This document shows, piece by piece, positions 1-6,588 of a stretch of 30,683 bases of DNA. The position numbers and the translations under genes are program-made. The stretch spans positions 1 through 30,683 of the forward strand of contig JAXEEE010000141.1 of the NCBI GenBank assembly GCA_034104265.1, in the 5' to 3' direction. Origin of the DNA: UBA11524 sp034104265 (lineage in GTDB: Bacteria; Bacillota; Clostridia; Christensenellales; Aristaeellaceae). Each line of letters opens with the position of its first letter. Position 1 is the first letter of the stretch. Under the pieces are notes generated by a model. That model did not search any database. It was given only the letters and a program-made list of their open reading frames with translations, and was not told where the DNA came from.

Positions 1-165
1 CCCGACGGGGAGTCCTGGGGGCCCGGCGGCCCGGGGGCGTGGGTGTGGGGCGCGACGCCCCAGTCGTCCCCTCTGCCCTCATGCGCGCTCAACCCAATCG
101 CGAGCCGGGGGTGGGCACTGCCCACCGAGAAGCCCCAGCCGTCCCTCTTTCTTTGCAGGTGTTGC
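1..165. repeat. Hairpin-rich intergenic segment
   Basis: No gene is visible. The stretch is made of short GC-rich inverted repeats: GGGGCG/CGCCCC (47-52 with 56-61, 3-nt loop) and GGTGGGC/GCCCACC (110-116 with 120-126, 3-nt loop), plus a self-complementary GGGCCCGG-type stretch near 19-35. A short phrase (GCCCCAGYCGTCCCTCT-like) appears twice, near 57-73 and 132-148. This resembles the REP-like hairpin clusters seen elsewhere in the window, but no copy of this exact sequence was found in the other gaps. Confidence 0.45.
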
Positions 166-191
166 AGGATTCCCCAAGTTCCCGGTAGAAT
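162..191 (+). promoter_or_regulatory. Putative sigma-A promoter of the GH2 gene
   Basis: TTGCAG at 162-167, an 18-nt spacer and TAGAAT at 186-191. It lies 45 nt upstream of the GH2 start codon with nothing between but an AT-richer leader. Only motif match and position support it. Confidence 0.4.
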
Positions 192-236
192 TATTCAATT
201 CAGAACAAATCCAAAGGAAAGCGAGGCGTCCTATCC

Positions 237-2465
237 GTGCGGCAAACTGTCAACCTGAATCACAAGTGGGCCTTCAGCAAGGAGGCGGAGCAGCAGCCCG
301 ACCGGCTGCCGGAAACGCGGTACTGGGTCAACCTGCCCCACACCTGGAACGGCATCGACGGCCAGGACGGCGGGGGCGATTACGACCGCCGCCGCTGCTG
401 GTACATCAAGGAACTGAGCCGGGAGGAGATCCCCCAGGCGGAACGGTACTTCCTGGAGCTGAAGGGCGCAAACCTGTCGGCGGATGTGTACGTGGGCGGC
501 AGGCACCTCATGCATCATGACGGCGGATATTCCACCTGGCGCGTGGACGTGACCGACGCGCTCAGGGACAGCACCCTCATCGCCGTAGCAGTGGACAATT
601 CCCCCAGCGAGACCGTCTATCCCCAGGAGGCCGATTTCACTTTCTACGGCGGACTCTACCGGGACGTCAACCTGATCTGCGTGCCTGCCTCCCACTTTGA
701 CCTGACGTACTGCGGCGGCCCCGGTATTGCCGTGACTCCCACCATCGAGGGCGACGATGCCCGCGTCAGCACCCGCGTCTATGTGACGGACGCCCGTGAG
801 GGCCAAAGCCTCCGCTATACCATCATGGATGCCGAGGGCTGCGTCCTGGACGATGCCACCGTCCCCGCGGATCAGATCGAGCATGAGGCCACCATCAAGC
901 ATGTCCGCCGCTGGCACGGCCGGAAGGATCCCTACCTGTATTCCGCCCGGGTGGAGCTGATCGGGGATGGCAAAGTGCTGGACTGCGTCAGCACCCGCTT
1001 CGGCTGCCGAACCTTCCGCATTGACCCGGAGGAGGGCTTCATCCTGAATGGGGAATCCTATCCCCTGCGGGGCGTGAGCCGCCATCAGGACCGGCCGAAT
1101 ATCGGCAATGCCCTGCTGCCCGAGCATCACCGGGAGGATATCGACCTGATCTGCGAGGTGGGCGCCACCACCGTCCGCCTGGCCCATTATCAGCATGATC
1201 AGTACTTCTATGATCTGTGCGACGAGCGGGGCCTGGTCGTCTGGGCGGAGATTCCGTATATCTCCCGGCATATGCCCGGCGGGCGGGAGAACACCATCAG
1301 CCAGATGAAGGAGCTGATCACCCAGAACTACAACCATCCCAGCATCGTGGTCTGGGGCCTGAGCAACGAAATCACCATGCGGGAGGCCGAGGATCCTGAC
1401 CTGATCGAGAACCACCGCATCCTCAACGACCTGTGCCATGAGATGGACAAGACCCGCCTGACCACCATGGCCGTGGTGTCCATGTGCGACATGCACGCCA
1501 CCTATATCAAAATTCCCGACGTGGTCAGCTATAACCATTACTTTGGCTGGTACGGCGGCGATACGTCCATGAATGGCCCCTGGCTGGACAAGTTCCACCG
1601 GGAGCTGCCCGATATCCCCATCGGCGTGAGCGAGTACGGCTGCGAGGCGCTGAACTGGCATACCTCCAACCCCATGCAGGGCGACTATACCGAGGAGTAC
1701 CAGGCCTATTACCATGAAGAGCTGATCAAGCAGCTGTTCAGCCGCAGGTACCTGTGGGCCACCCACGTGTGGAACATGTTCGACTTCGGCGCGGACAACC
1801 GCTCCGAGGGCGGCGAGAACGGCCAGAACCACAAGGGCCTGGTCACCTTCGACCGCAAGTACAAAAAGGACGCCTTCTATGCCTACAAGGCCTGGCTGAG
1901 CGACGAGCCCTTCGTGCATATCTGCGGCAAGCGGTATGTGGACCGGGTGGAGGACGTGACGAAGGTGACGGTGTACTCCAACCAGCCGGAGGTGGAGCTG
2001 CTGGTCAACGGTCAGAGCCTGGGCAGGCAGCGGGCGGAGGATCACTTCTTCCGGTTTGAGGTGCCCAACGGGGGCGAAAGCCGCCTGCGGGCCGTGGCGG
2101 GGGCCTGCACCGACGAAAGCACCATCCGCAAGGTGGACACCTTCAACGAAAGCTACCGCCTGAAGGAAAAGGGCGCGGTGCTGAACTGGTTCGACGTGAC
2201 GGCGCCGGAGGGATACTTCTCCCTGAACGACAAGGTGGGGGACGTGATGGCCAACCCGGAGGGCGCGGCGCTGTTCAGTCAGATGATGAAGCAGATGATG
2301 ACCGCTCCCGGCGGCAAGGGCCTGGAAATGACCCCCGCCATGCTGGAGATGATGAACGGCTTCACCGTCCTGCGGCTGACCAGCATGATGAGCGCCCTAA
2401 AGATCACCTTTACCAGGGAGCAGCTGCTGGAGCTGAACGAGCGGCTGAACCAGATCGCCAAATAA
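237..2465 (+). CDS. Family 2 glycoside hydrolase (beta-galactosidase-like)
   Basis: Predicted retaining glycosidase, beta-galactosidase or beta-glucuronidase type; no signal peptide is seen, so probably cytoplasmic. The 742-residue product has the GH2 order: N-terminal sugar-binding jelly roll (about 1-170), Ig-like domain (about 175-265), TIM barrel (about 268-560), then Ig-like and helical C-terminal parts. The acid/base Glu is E378 in WGLSNEI and the nucleophile is E466 in IGVSEYG, both in standard family context; the barrel end WNMFDFGAD is also typical. It is much shorter than LacZ (about 1,020) and lacks the bgal_small_N domain. The final 85 residues are Met-rich and helical. The start is GTG, chosen for GAGG at 223-226 with 10-nt spacing. 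It stands alone, with no transporter or regulator beside it, so the substrate cannot be named. Confidence 0.93.
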   Translation: MRQTVNLNHKWAFSKEAEQQPDRLPETRYWVNLPHTWNGIDGQDGGGDYDRRRCWYIKELSREEIPQAERYFLELKGANLSADVYVGGRHLMHHDGGYSTWRVDVTDALRDSTLIAVAVDNSPSETVYPQEADFTFYGGLYRDVNLICVPASHFDLTYCGGPGIAVTPTIEGDDARVSTRVYVTDAREGQSLRYTIMDAEGCVLDDATVPADQIEHEATIKHVRRWHGRKDPYLYSARVELIGDGKVLDCVSTRFGCRTFRIDPEEGFILNGESYPLRGVSRHQDRPNIGNALLPEHHREDIDLICEVGATTVRLAHYQHDQYFYDLCDERGLVVWAEIPYISRHMPGGRENTISQMKELITQNYNHPSIVVWGLSNEITMREAEDPDLIENHRILNDLCHEMDKTRLTTMAVVSMCDMHATYIKIPDVVSYNHYFGWYGGDTSMNGPWLDKFHRELPDIPIGVSEYGCEALNWHTSNPMQGDYTEEYQAYYHEELIKQLFSRRYLWATHVWNMFDFGADNRSEGGENGQNHKGLVTFDRKYKKDAFYAYKAWLSDEPFVHICGKRYVDRVEDVTKVTVYSNQPEVELLVNGQSLGRQRAEDHFFRFEVPNGGESRLRAVAGACTDESTIRKVDTFNESYRLKEKGAVLNWFDVTAPEGYFSLNDKVGDVMANPEGAALFSQMMKQMMTAPGGKGLEMTPAMLEMMNGFTVLRLTSMMSALKITFTREQLLELNERLNQIAK

Positions 2466-2485
2466 TACGGCCCCAAAGCCTTGCG

Positions 2486-2532
2486 GCCAAAAGAAGCGCC
2501 GCCTGTCCCCCGGAAAAAGGGACAGGCGGCGC
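2486..2532 (-). terminator. Rho-independent terminator of the XRE gene
   Basis: A perfect 14-bp inverted repeat (2496-2509 with 2519-2532) with a 9-nt loop. Read on the minus strand it is followed by TTCTTTT, fitting the end of the XRE regulator transcript. It may also stop readthrough from the GH2 gene, although the plus side has no T-run. Confidence 0.75.
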
Positions 2533-2664
2533 TGACGTCTGCGGCAGGTTGCCGACTCACAGGGAAACTGTGCTTATGCTGCACGCAGGCGTGATAAAGC
2601 TGGCTGGCACTTCCGTCAGCCACGGATGCATCCATGGAAAGCTGTACTGCTGTGATTGACTGTT

Positions 2665-2979
2665 TTACCGGTCCCAGTTGCGCACGGTATCCTGGGCCAG
2701 GCGCAGGAACTCGCTCAGTTTGGCGCGGTCATGCTCGCTCAGGCCCTCGGGCATGCGCTGATCAAAGGTGTGCAGGCTGGCGCTGAGGAGATACTCAGGC
2801 GTGACATTCAGCGTGTTGCAGATCGCCACCAGCGTTTCCAGGCTGGCCACGCGGGTACCCCGCTCAATGTGTCCCAGGAAGGATGCGGAAATACCGACTT
2901 TCTCCGCCAACTGTTCCTGCGTGAGCGACTGCTGACGACGTACCGTCCTGACTCGGTTACCAAGATCCTTATAATCCAT
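2665..2979 (-). CDS. XRE-family helix-turn-helix transcriptional regulator
   Basis: A 104-residue DNA-binding protein, essentially one Cro/C1-type HTH domain (residues about 6-62) plus a short helical tail. The segment LTQEQLAEKVGISASFLGHI (about 19-38) shows the typical helix 2/helix 3 pattern, followed by ERG and the PEYLL motif common to these regulators. The frame is open much further upstream, but the start at 2979 has an ideal site (GGAGG, 8-nt spacing) and excludes a low-quality N-terminal extension. It is divergent from the zinc-ribbon gene and could control it or itself; that is inference from position only. The ligand is unknown. Confidence 0.88.
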   Translation of the reverse strand: MDYKDLGNRVRTVRRQQSLTQEQLAEKVGISASFLGHIERGTRVASLETLVAICNTLNVTPEYLLSASLHTFDQRMPEGLSEHDRAKLSEFLRLAQDTVRNWDR

Positions 2980-3088
2980 GAAATACGCCTCCAACAATGT
3001 TCTCATTGCTACAGAGAGGTTGCGGACTGTTCGCCGGAAAGAACAGGCGGGCATGACGATTTGCCCTGCGGTACACCCCTCTATGCTT

Positions 3089-3117
3089 ATTATTGATGAT
3101 CTGCTGGATTTTTTCAA
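3089..3117 (-). promoter_or_regulatory. Promoter of the XRE regulator
   Basis: On the minus strand TTGAAA (3117-3112), a 17-nt spacer and AATAAT (3094-3089). Gives an approximately 100-nt leader before the start codon at 2979. Confidence 0.6.
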
Positions 3118-3193
3118 GTGACAGATGGCAGGGAAAAGTGATATTTCGCGCTTTTTTTGTACTTTTTGAGAAGAAGTTTTTTTCTCCGGGGGC

Positions 3194-3222
3194 TGTACAT
3201 TTGCCATCGGGCATGGTATAAT
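3194..3222 (+). promoter_or_regulatory. Promoter of the zinc-ribbon gene
   Basis: TGTACA at 3194-3199, a 17-nt spacer and a perfect TATAAT at 3217-3222. It is back to back with the XRE promoter. The predicted leader is about 120 nt and contains a TTGGTTG/CAACCAA hairpin at 3265-3280. Confidence 0.65.
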
Positions 3223-3347
3223 ACCACTCGAAACCCAGCCAGGTATGCAAAGTTCAGTCCTCCTTTGGTTGTCCAACCAATGTCGGGAATCGTGGAACTG
3301 CTTGATGGCGTTGGTATGGGTGACAATATTTGAGGAGGTTTTCCACC

Positions 3348-3638
3348 ATGTATCAGGACAAGACCCTCACCTGCCGTGACTGCGGCAACGAATTCGTGTT
3401 CTCCGCTTCCGAGCAGGCCTTCTTCGCCGAGAAGGGCTTCCAGAATGAGCCCTCCCGCTGCCCCGCCTGCCGCGCTGCCCGTCGTGCTGCCAATGGCGGC
3501 GCCTCTGCTCCCCGTCAGATGTACGAAGTGATCTGCGACGGCTGCGGCTGCACCACCCAGGTGCCCTTCCAGCCCCGCGGCGACCGTCCCGTGTACTGCC
3601 GTGAGTGCTTCGAGGCCCAGCGCGCCAACCGCTTCTGA
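3348..3638 (+). CDS. Small double zinc-ribbon protein
   Basis: A 96-residue cytosolic protein with two Cys4 knuckle pairs: C9/C12 with C38/C41, and C63/C66 with C84/C87. The first half fits the zf-trcl type zinc-ribbon domain (CxxC-x25-CxxC); the second fits the CxxC-x17-CxxC domain often fused to it in Firmicutes. Such proteins are common in Clostridia; their role is not established, and nucleic-acid binding is a guess. The start is ATG at 3348 with GGAGG at 3334-3338 (9 nt); a TTG further upstream in frame would overlap the ribosome-binding site. The leader holds CCTCCT (3259-3264), complementary to the site AGGAGG (3333-3338). A terminator follows. Confidence 0.88.
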   Translation: MYQDKTLTCRDCGNEFVFSASEQAFFAEKGFQNEPSRCPACRAARRAANGGASAPRQMYEVICDGCGCTTQVPFQPRGDRPVYCRECFEAQRANRF

Positions 3639-3684
3639 TTGAGCGGGCGGCTCAGCCGCGAAGGGGTATGAACCCGCACCATGA

Positions 3685-3720
3685 GGGAGGCTTCCGGTTC
3701 TGTTCCGGGGCCTCCCTTTT
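3685..3720 (+). terminator. Rho-independent terminator after the zinc-ribbon gene
   Basis: GGGAGGC (3685-3691) pairs with GCCTCCC (3710-3716), with an inner CCGG/CCGG pair, followed by TTTT. It lies between the zinc-ribbon stop and the ribosome-binding site of the GNAT gene, so the two may be only partly co-transcribed. Confidence 0.7.
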
Positions 3721-3746
3721 GCAATCCGACAAGGAGGAACAAGCCC

Positions 3747-4229
3747 ATGTGCAAGCCCTGTGGTGATATGATCGTCAACCTGACGCACCTGCCCGCCATG
3801 CCCACGCTGCCAGAAGGCGTGCGCATCCGCCGGGCCATGGCTGCAGATCATCAGTGCATCCTGGACTTCATCCGCCAGCGCTTCAGCGAGAATTGGGCGC
3901 AGGAGGCGGATGCCGGCCTGTCCGCGCTGCCCTCCCGCTGCCTGATCGCCGTGAAGGACAAGCAGATCCTCGGCTTCTGCTGCTGGGACGTGTCGGCGCT
4001 GGACTACTTCGGCCCCATCGGCGTGGACGAGGCCGCCCGGGGCACGGGCGTTGGCTCCGCTCTGCTCATCCGTGCCCTGGAGCACATGCGCGACGCGGGC
4101 TACGGCTACGCCGTCATTGGATGGGTCGGCGACGCGGCGGACTTCTACCGCAAGACCGTGGGCGCGCAGTTCATTCCCGGGGGCGAGCCGGAGAACACCG
4201 TCTACGCCAACATGATCATGTTCAACTGA
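3747..4229 (+). CDS. GNAT-family N-acetyltransferase
   Basis: A 160-residue single-domain acetyltransferase. The acetyl-CoA pyrophosphate-binding motif A is seen as GVDEAARGTGVGSALL (R/Q-x-x-G-x-G pattern) around residues 92-107, followed by the amphipathic helix and a late YRKTVGAQF segment like motif B. The substrate cannot be told. The start is ATG 3747 with AAGGAGG at 3731-3737 (9 nt). An upstream in-frame ATG at 3681 lies before the terminator hairpin and has no ribosome-binding site. It is convergent with the DUF362 gene across a bidirectional terminator. Confidence 0.85.
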   Translation: MCKPCGDMIVNLTHLPAMPTLPEGVRIRRAMAADHQCILDFIRQRFSENWAQEADAGLSALPSRCLIAVKDKQILGFCCWDVSALDYFGPIGVDEAARGTGVGSALLIRALEHMRDAGYGYAVIGWVGDAADFYRKTVGAQFIPGGEPENTVYANMIMFN

Positions 4230-4235
4230 AACGGA

Positions 4236-4278
4236 AAAGCCGCCGGAGCGGGGAGCATATCCTCCTTCCGGCGGCTTT
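4236..4278. terminator. Bidirectional terminator
   Basis: A perfect 12-bp stem (4236-4247 with 4267-4278) whose ends are A-rich on the left and T-rich on the right, so it can work for both convergent genes, the GNAT (plus) and the DUF362 protein (minus). Confidence 0.8.
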
Positions 4279-4295
4279 CGTATGTCCTGGACGGC

Positions 4296-5465
4296 TCACT
4301 TGCCGCCCAGCAGCCTGTTCAGCGGGCTGCGGTAGACCTGGATGGCCTTGGCGGGGCACATCTCCTGGCAGCAGTAGCAGCGGATGCACTTGTGGTAATC
4401 GTAATGGGCCTTCTTTCCGTTGCCCGAATGGACGGCCTTCTCCGGCACGGGGCAGGCCTCCTGGCAGATACCGCAGGCTATGCACTTGCTTTTGTCCACC
4501 CTCGGACGGTGCTGCAGGAAGGGAAGCAGCGGCATCAGCTTGAACAGCAGGCCCTTCTTCATTGCCCCGCGGAATACGTCGAAGTCCGGCTTGCCCCAGC
4601 GGCGGGCGGCCTCGGCTACGGTCATTTCGCCTTCGGGGGTGACAACGGCGATGCGGTCGTGATCCATCACCCCCAGGCCGGAAGCCTGTCCGCTCACGCA
4701 GGTGGGCACCGTGGCGGGATCCAGGTTCACCAGTGCGGCAAAGACGCTGTCCAGCGCCACGGGGTCAGCGGAGAAGAGCAGCACGTTCATGCTCACCGGC
4801 GTGCCGGAGGTGGGGCCGTTGCCCTCCATGGCCACCACGCCGTCCATGATGTGCAGGCGGGGAGAAACGCACATTTGAAGGTCGCAGAGCATGTCGGCGA
4901 AGATGTCGCTGTTGGGGTACTGGGCATGGCCGGTAGCCTTGTTGACGCCGCAGATGCACCCGTAGAGGTTCTTCACTGCGCCGGTGATGCGCTCCAGGGC
5001 GTGGGTCTTCATTTTGCAGACGTTGATCATCGCGTCCGCCTGCTGCACGCCGTGGCACAGGTAGAAGCTGCGGGCCACCCGTCCCTCGGGGAAGTGCACC
5101 ACGCTGCCGCCGTCGAAATCGGCCCGGGCCACGCCCAGTTTTTCTGCCGCAGCGGCGATGCCGCAGGCCTGGGCGGCCTTGACCGGGGTGGTGGAGGGGT
5201 TGCCGGGGCTGTCGCCGTAGGACAGGTGGGCATAGCCCTCGTCCACCAACAGCTGCGCCACCGCCTCGAACACGGCGGGGTGGGTGGTGACGGCCTTCTG
5301 GGGCAGGGCGCGGCCCAGGAGGTTGGGCTTGAGGAGAATCTTCTCTTCCGGGCGGACAAACGCGCCGATGCCGCCCAGCAGATTGACGCCCTGGCGGACG
5401 GCCTGGTTGACCCGGGGTTGGTCGTAGGTATCGAGGGGGATCAGGACAACGGTGTGCTTCTCCAT
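4296..5465 (-). CDS. DUF362 domain protein with C-terminal 2x[4Fe-4S] ferredoxin module
   Basis: A 389-residue iron-sulfur protein. Residues about 1-300 match DUF362 (segments ILLKPNLL, YGDSPG, INVCKMKTH, ITGAVKNLYGCI), a family of uncertain function. Residues 323-389 carry two tetracysteine motifs: C328/C331/C334/C338 with the proline of a bacterial ferredoxin, and C360/C363/C366/C370 (extra Cys at 365). It probably transfers electrons in the cytosol; the partner is unknown. The start is ATG 5465 with GGAAGG about 9 nt upstream; the frame stays open to 5528 but those starts lack a better site. A good promoter sits just upstream, suggesting a monocistronic unit ending at the 4236-4278 terminator. 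Confidence 0.88.
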   Translation of the reverse strand: MEKHTVVLIPLDTYDQPRVNQAVRQGVNLLGGIGAFVRPEEKILLKPNLLGRALPQKAVTTHPAVFEAVAQLLVDEGYAHLSYGDSPGNPSTTPVKAAQACGIAAAAEKLGVARADFDGGSVVHFPEGRVARSFYLCHGVQQADAMINVCKMKTHALERITGAVKNLYGCICGVNKATGHAQYPNSDIFADMLCDLQMCVSPRLHIMDGVVAMEGNGPTSGTPVSMNVLLFSADPVALDSVFAALVNLDPATVPTCVSGQASGLGVMDHDRIAVVTPEGEMTVAEAARRWGKPDFDVFRGAMKKGLLFKLMPLLPFLQHRPRVDKSKCIACGICQEACPVPEKAVHSGNGKKAHYDYHKCIRCYCCQEMCPAKAIQVYRSPLNRLLGGK

Positions 5466-5499
5466 GCAGGGTAACCTTCCTTCATGCGGCATATGCATG

Positions 5500-5528
5500 A
5501 TTATAGCACAACCTGCCCTGCGGCGCAA
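5500..5528 (-). promoter_or_regulatory. Promoter of the DUF362 gene
   Basis: On the minus strand TTGCGC (5528-5523), a 17-nt spacer and TATAAT (5505-5500), about 35 nt upstream of the start codon. Confidence 0.65.
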
Positions 5529-5605
5529 AGGATCCCGTATTTTCTGCAGAATGCAGTATTTTTTCCCGTTCGACGGCCTTCGACAAAGGAAGTCAGCTTT
5601 CGCCG

Positions 5606-5634
5606 TTGCAAACTGTCAGAGAAAAGTATATGCT
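5606..5634 (+). promoter_or_regulatory. Putative promoter of the small ORF at 5669
   Basis: TTGCAA at 5606-5611, a 17-nt spacer and TATGCT at 5629-5634, followed 23 nt later by a GGAGGAG ribosome-binding site. The combination supports real transcription to the right. Confidence 0.45.
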
Positions 5635-5668
5635 GATCATGCACGGCGAACAATACGGAGGAGTGACG

Positions 5669-5959
5669 ATGATGCAGAGAAGCAACATTGCCTACGGTCT
5701 GCTGCAGCACCTGGCGGAGATCGCCTGGGATCAGGGCCGCGTGGCGGAGGCACAGCGGATGAGCGCCTGGGTGGACGCGGCCATGCTGGAGGACTTACGG
5801 CAGGGCGAAGGGTGTCAGGTCGGTACGGATGAAGTGCCCCTGATCCTGGCGGCAGACGGGGCAGAGAACAGGCGCCTCGCTGCCGGTGTGGATATGCCCG
5901 CAGTTCAGGCAGAGCCATGCGCTGTCCCTGCCGCCGGTGAACAGGGCGTCGTCCTGTAG
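5669..5959 (+). CDS. Small hypothetical protein overlapping the rubrerythrin gene antisense
   Basis: A 96-codon frame with a promoter (5606-5634) and a strong ribosome-binding site (GGAGGAG 5657-5663, 5-8 nt before tandem ATGs at 5669/5672). The first 42 residues (5669-5794) are unique and look like two amphipathic helices (segments AYGLLQHLAEIAWDQG and EAQRMSAWVDAAMLEDL). The remaining 54 codons run antisense through the rubrerythrin 3' end and look like low-quality shadow sequence. I do not recognise the family. Either a genuine short protein lost its original stop codon, or two convergent genes really overlap by 165 bp. Confidence 0.4.
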   Translation: MMQRSNIAYGLLQHLAEIAWDQGRVAEAQRMSAWVDAAMLEDLRQGEGCQVGTDEVPLILAADGAENRRLAAGVDMPAVQAEPCAVPAAGEQGVVL

Positions 5960-6397
5960 CAGGCGGAGGCAACGGTCGAAGCGGGCAGCGTGGGTCTTTT
6001 CCACCGCGGCGATGGCGGCGAACACCTCCGCCGCCCGGGTGAAGCCCTCTGCCCGGGCCTGGTCGGCAAAGGCGGGATAGACGTCCTCTGCCTCCTCGGT
6101 CTCGTTGTGGCGGGCGGCGTCCAGCAGCTCCCGCACATTCAGGCTCAGGTTCACCGGATAGCCGCCGTCGATGCGGATGGTCTGTCCTGCGCAGGCTGCC
6201 AGCAGGTTGTAGAACACCCCGGCGTGCACCTGCTCCTGCCCGGCGGTGAAGCGGAACACGTCCGCAATCAGGCGCAGGCGGTTGTCCTCCGCCACCTGGG
6301 CGGCCAGCAGGTAGCGGCTGCGGGCTTGGCTTTCCCCGGCGAAGGCCCGCATCAGGTTCAGGCGGGTGCAGCTGTCGTTGAAATGAATGGTAGACAT
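5795..6397 (-). CDS. Rubrerythrin
   Basis: A 200-residue non-heme diiron peroxidase-type protein; the family protects anaerobes by reducing peroxide with electrons passed through its rubredoxin site. The ferritin-like four-helix part (about 1-145) shows the iron ligand pattern E22, E55-x-x-H58, E99-E102 region and E133-x-x-H136. The C-terminal rubredoxin-like domain has C163/C166 and C179/C182. The start is ATG 6397 with GGAGG 7 nt upstream; the frame is open to 6427 but without a site. Its 3' end overlaps a plus-strand small ORF. It lies near the DUF362 iron-sulfur protein, fitting an anaerobe's oxidative-stress neighbourhood, though each seems to have its own promoter. Confidence 0.93.
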   Translation of the reverse strand: MSTIHFNDSCTRLNLMRAFAGESQARSRYLLAAQVAEDNRLRLIADVFRFTAGQEQVHAGVFYNLLAACAGQTIRIDGGYPVNLSLNVRELLDAARHNETEEAEDVYPAFADQARAEGFTRAAEVFAAIAAVEKTHAARFDRCLRLLQDDALFTGGRDSAWLCLNCGHIHTGSEAPVLCPVCRQDQGHFIRTDLTPFALP

Positions 6398-6514
6398 GGC
6401 ATAACCTCCCTGTATGGATGATGACATGCCTATGCTTTCCCGGAATGGGGCGCGTCATTCTGCCCCGAAAGGGGAGGAAATTGACGAAGTTTTACATTGA
6501 GGGCCGTTTCGCTC

Positions 6515-6543
6515 TTGTGAATGCGCGTTATTTGCGGTATAAT
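6515..6543 (+). promoter_or_regulatory. Promoter of the beta-propeller surface protein
   Basis: TTGTGA at 6515-6520, a 17-nt spacer and a perfect TATAAT at 6538-6543, 46 nt before the start codon. Confidence 0.7.
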
Positions 6544-6588
6544 ACTTCGGTAAAACACCGATACTGACGCCGCAAAGGAGTAAATGCG

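Noticed and set aside
231..2045. 604-codon open frame antisense to the GH2 gene
   Set aside because: Shadow of a GC-rich coding strand; the plus strand has catalytic residues in full family context.
3681..3746. Longer N-terminus for the GNAT protein
   Set aside because: It would start upstream of and read through a terminator hairpin and lacks a ribosome-binding site.
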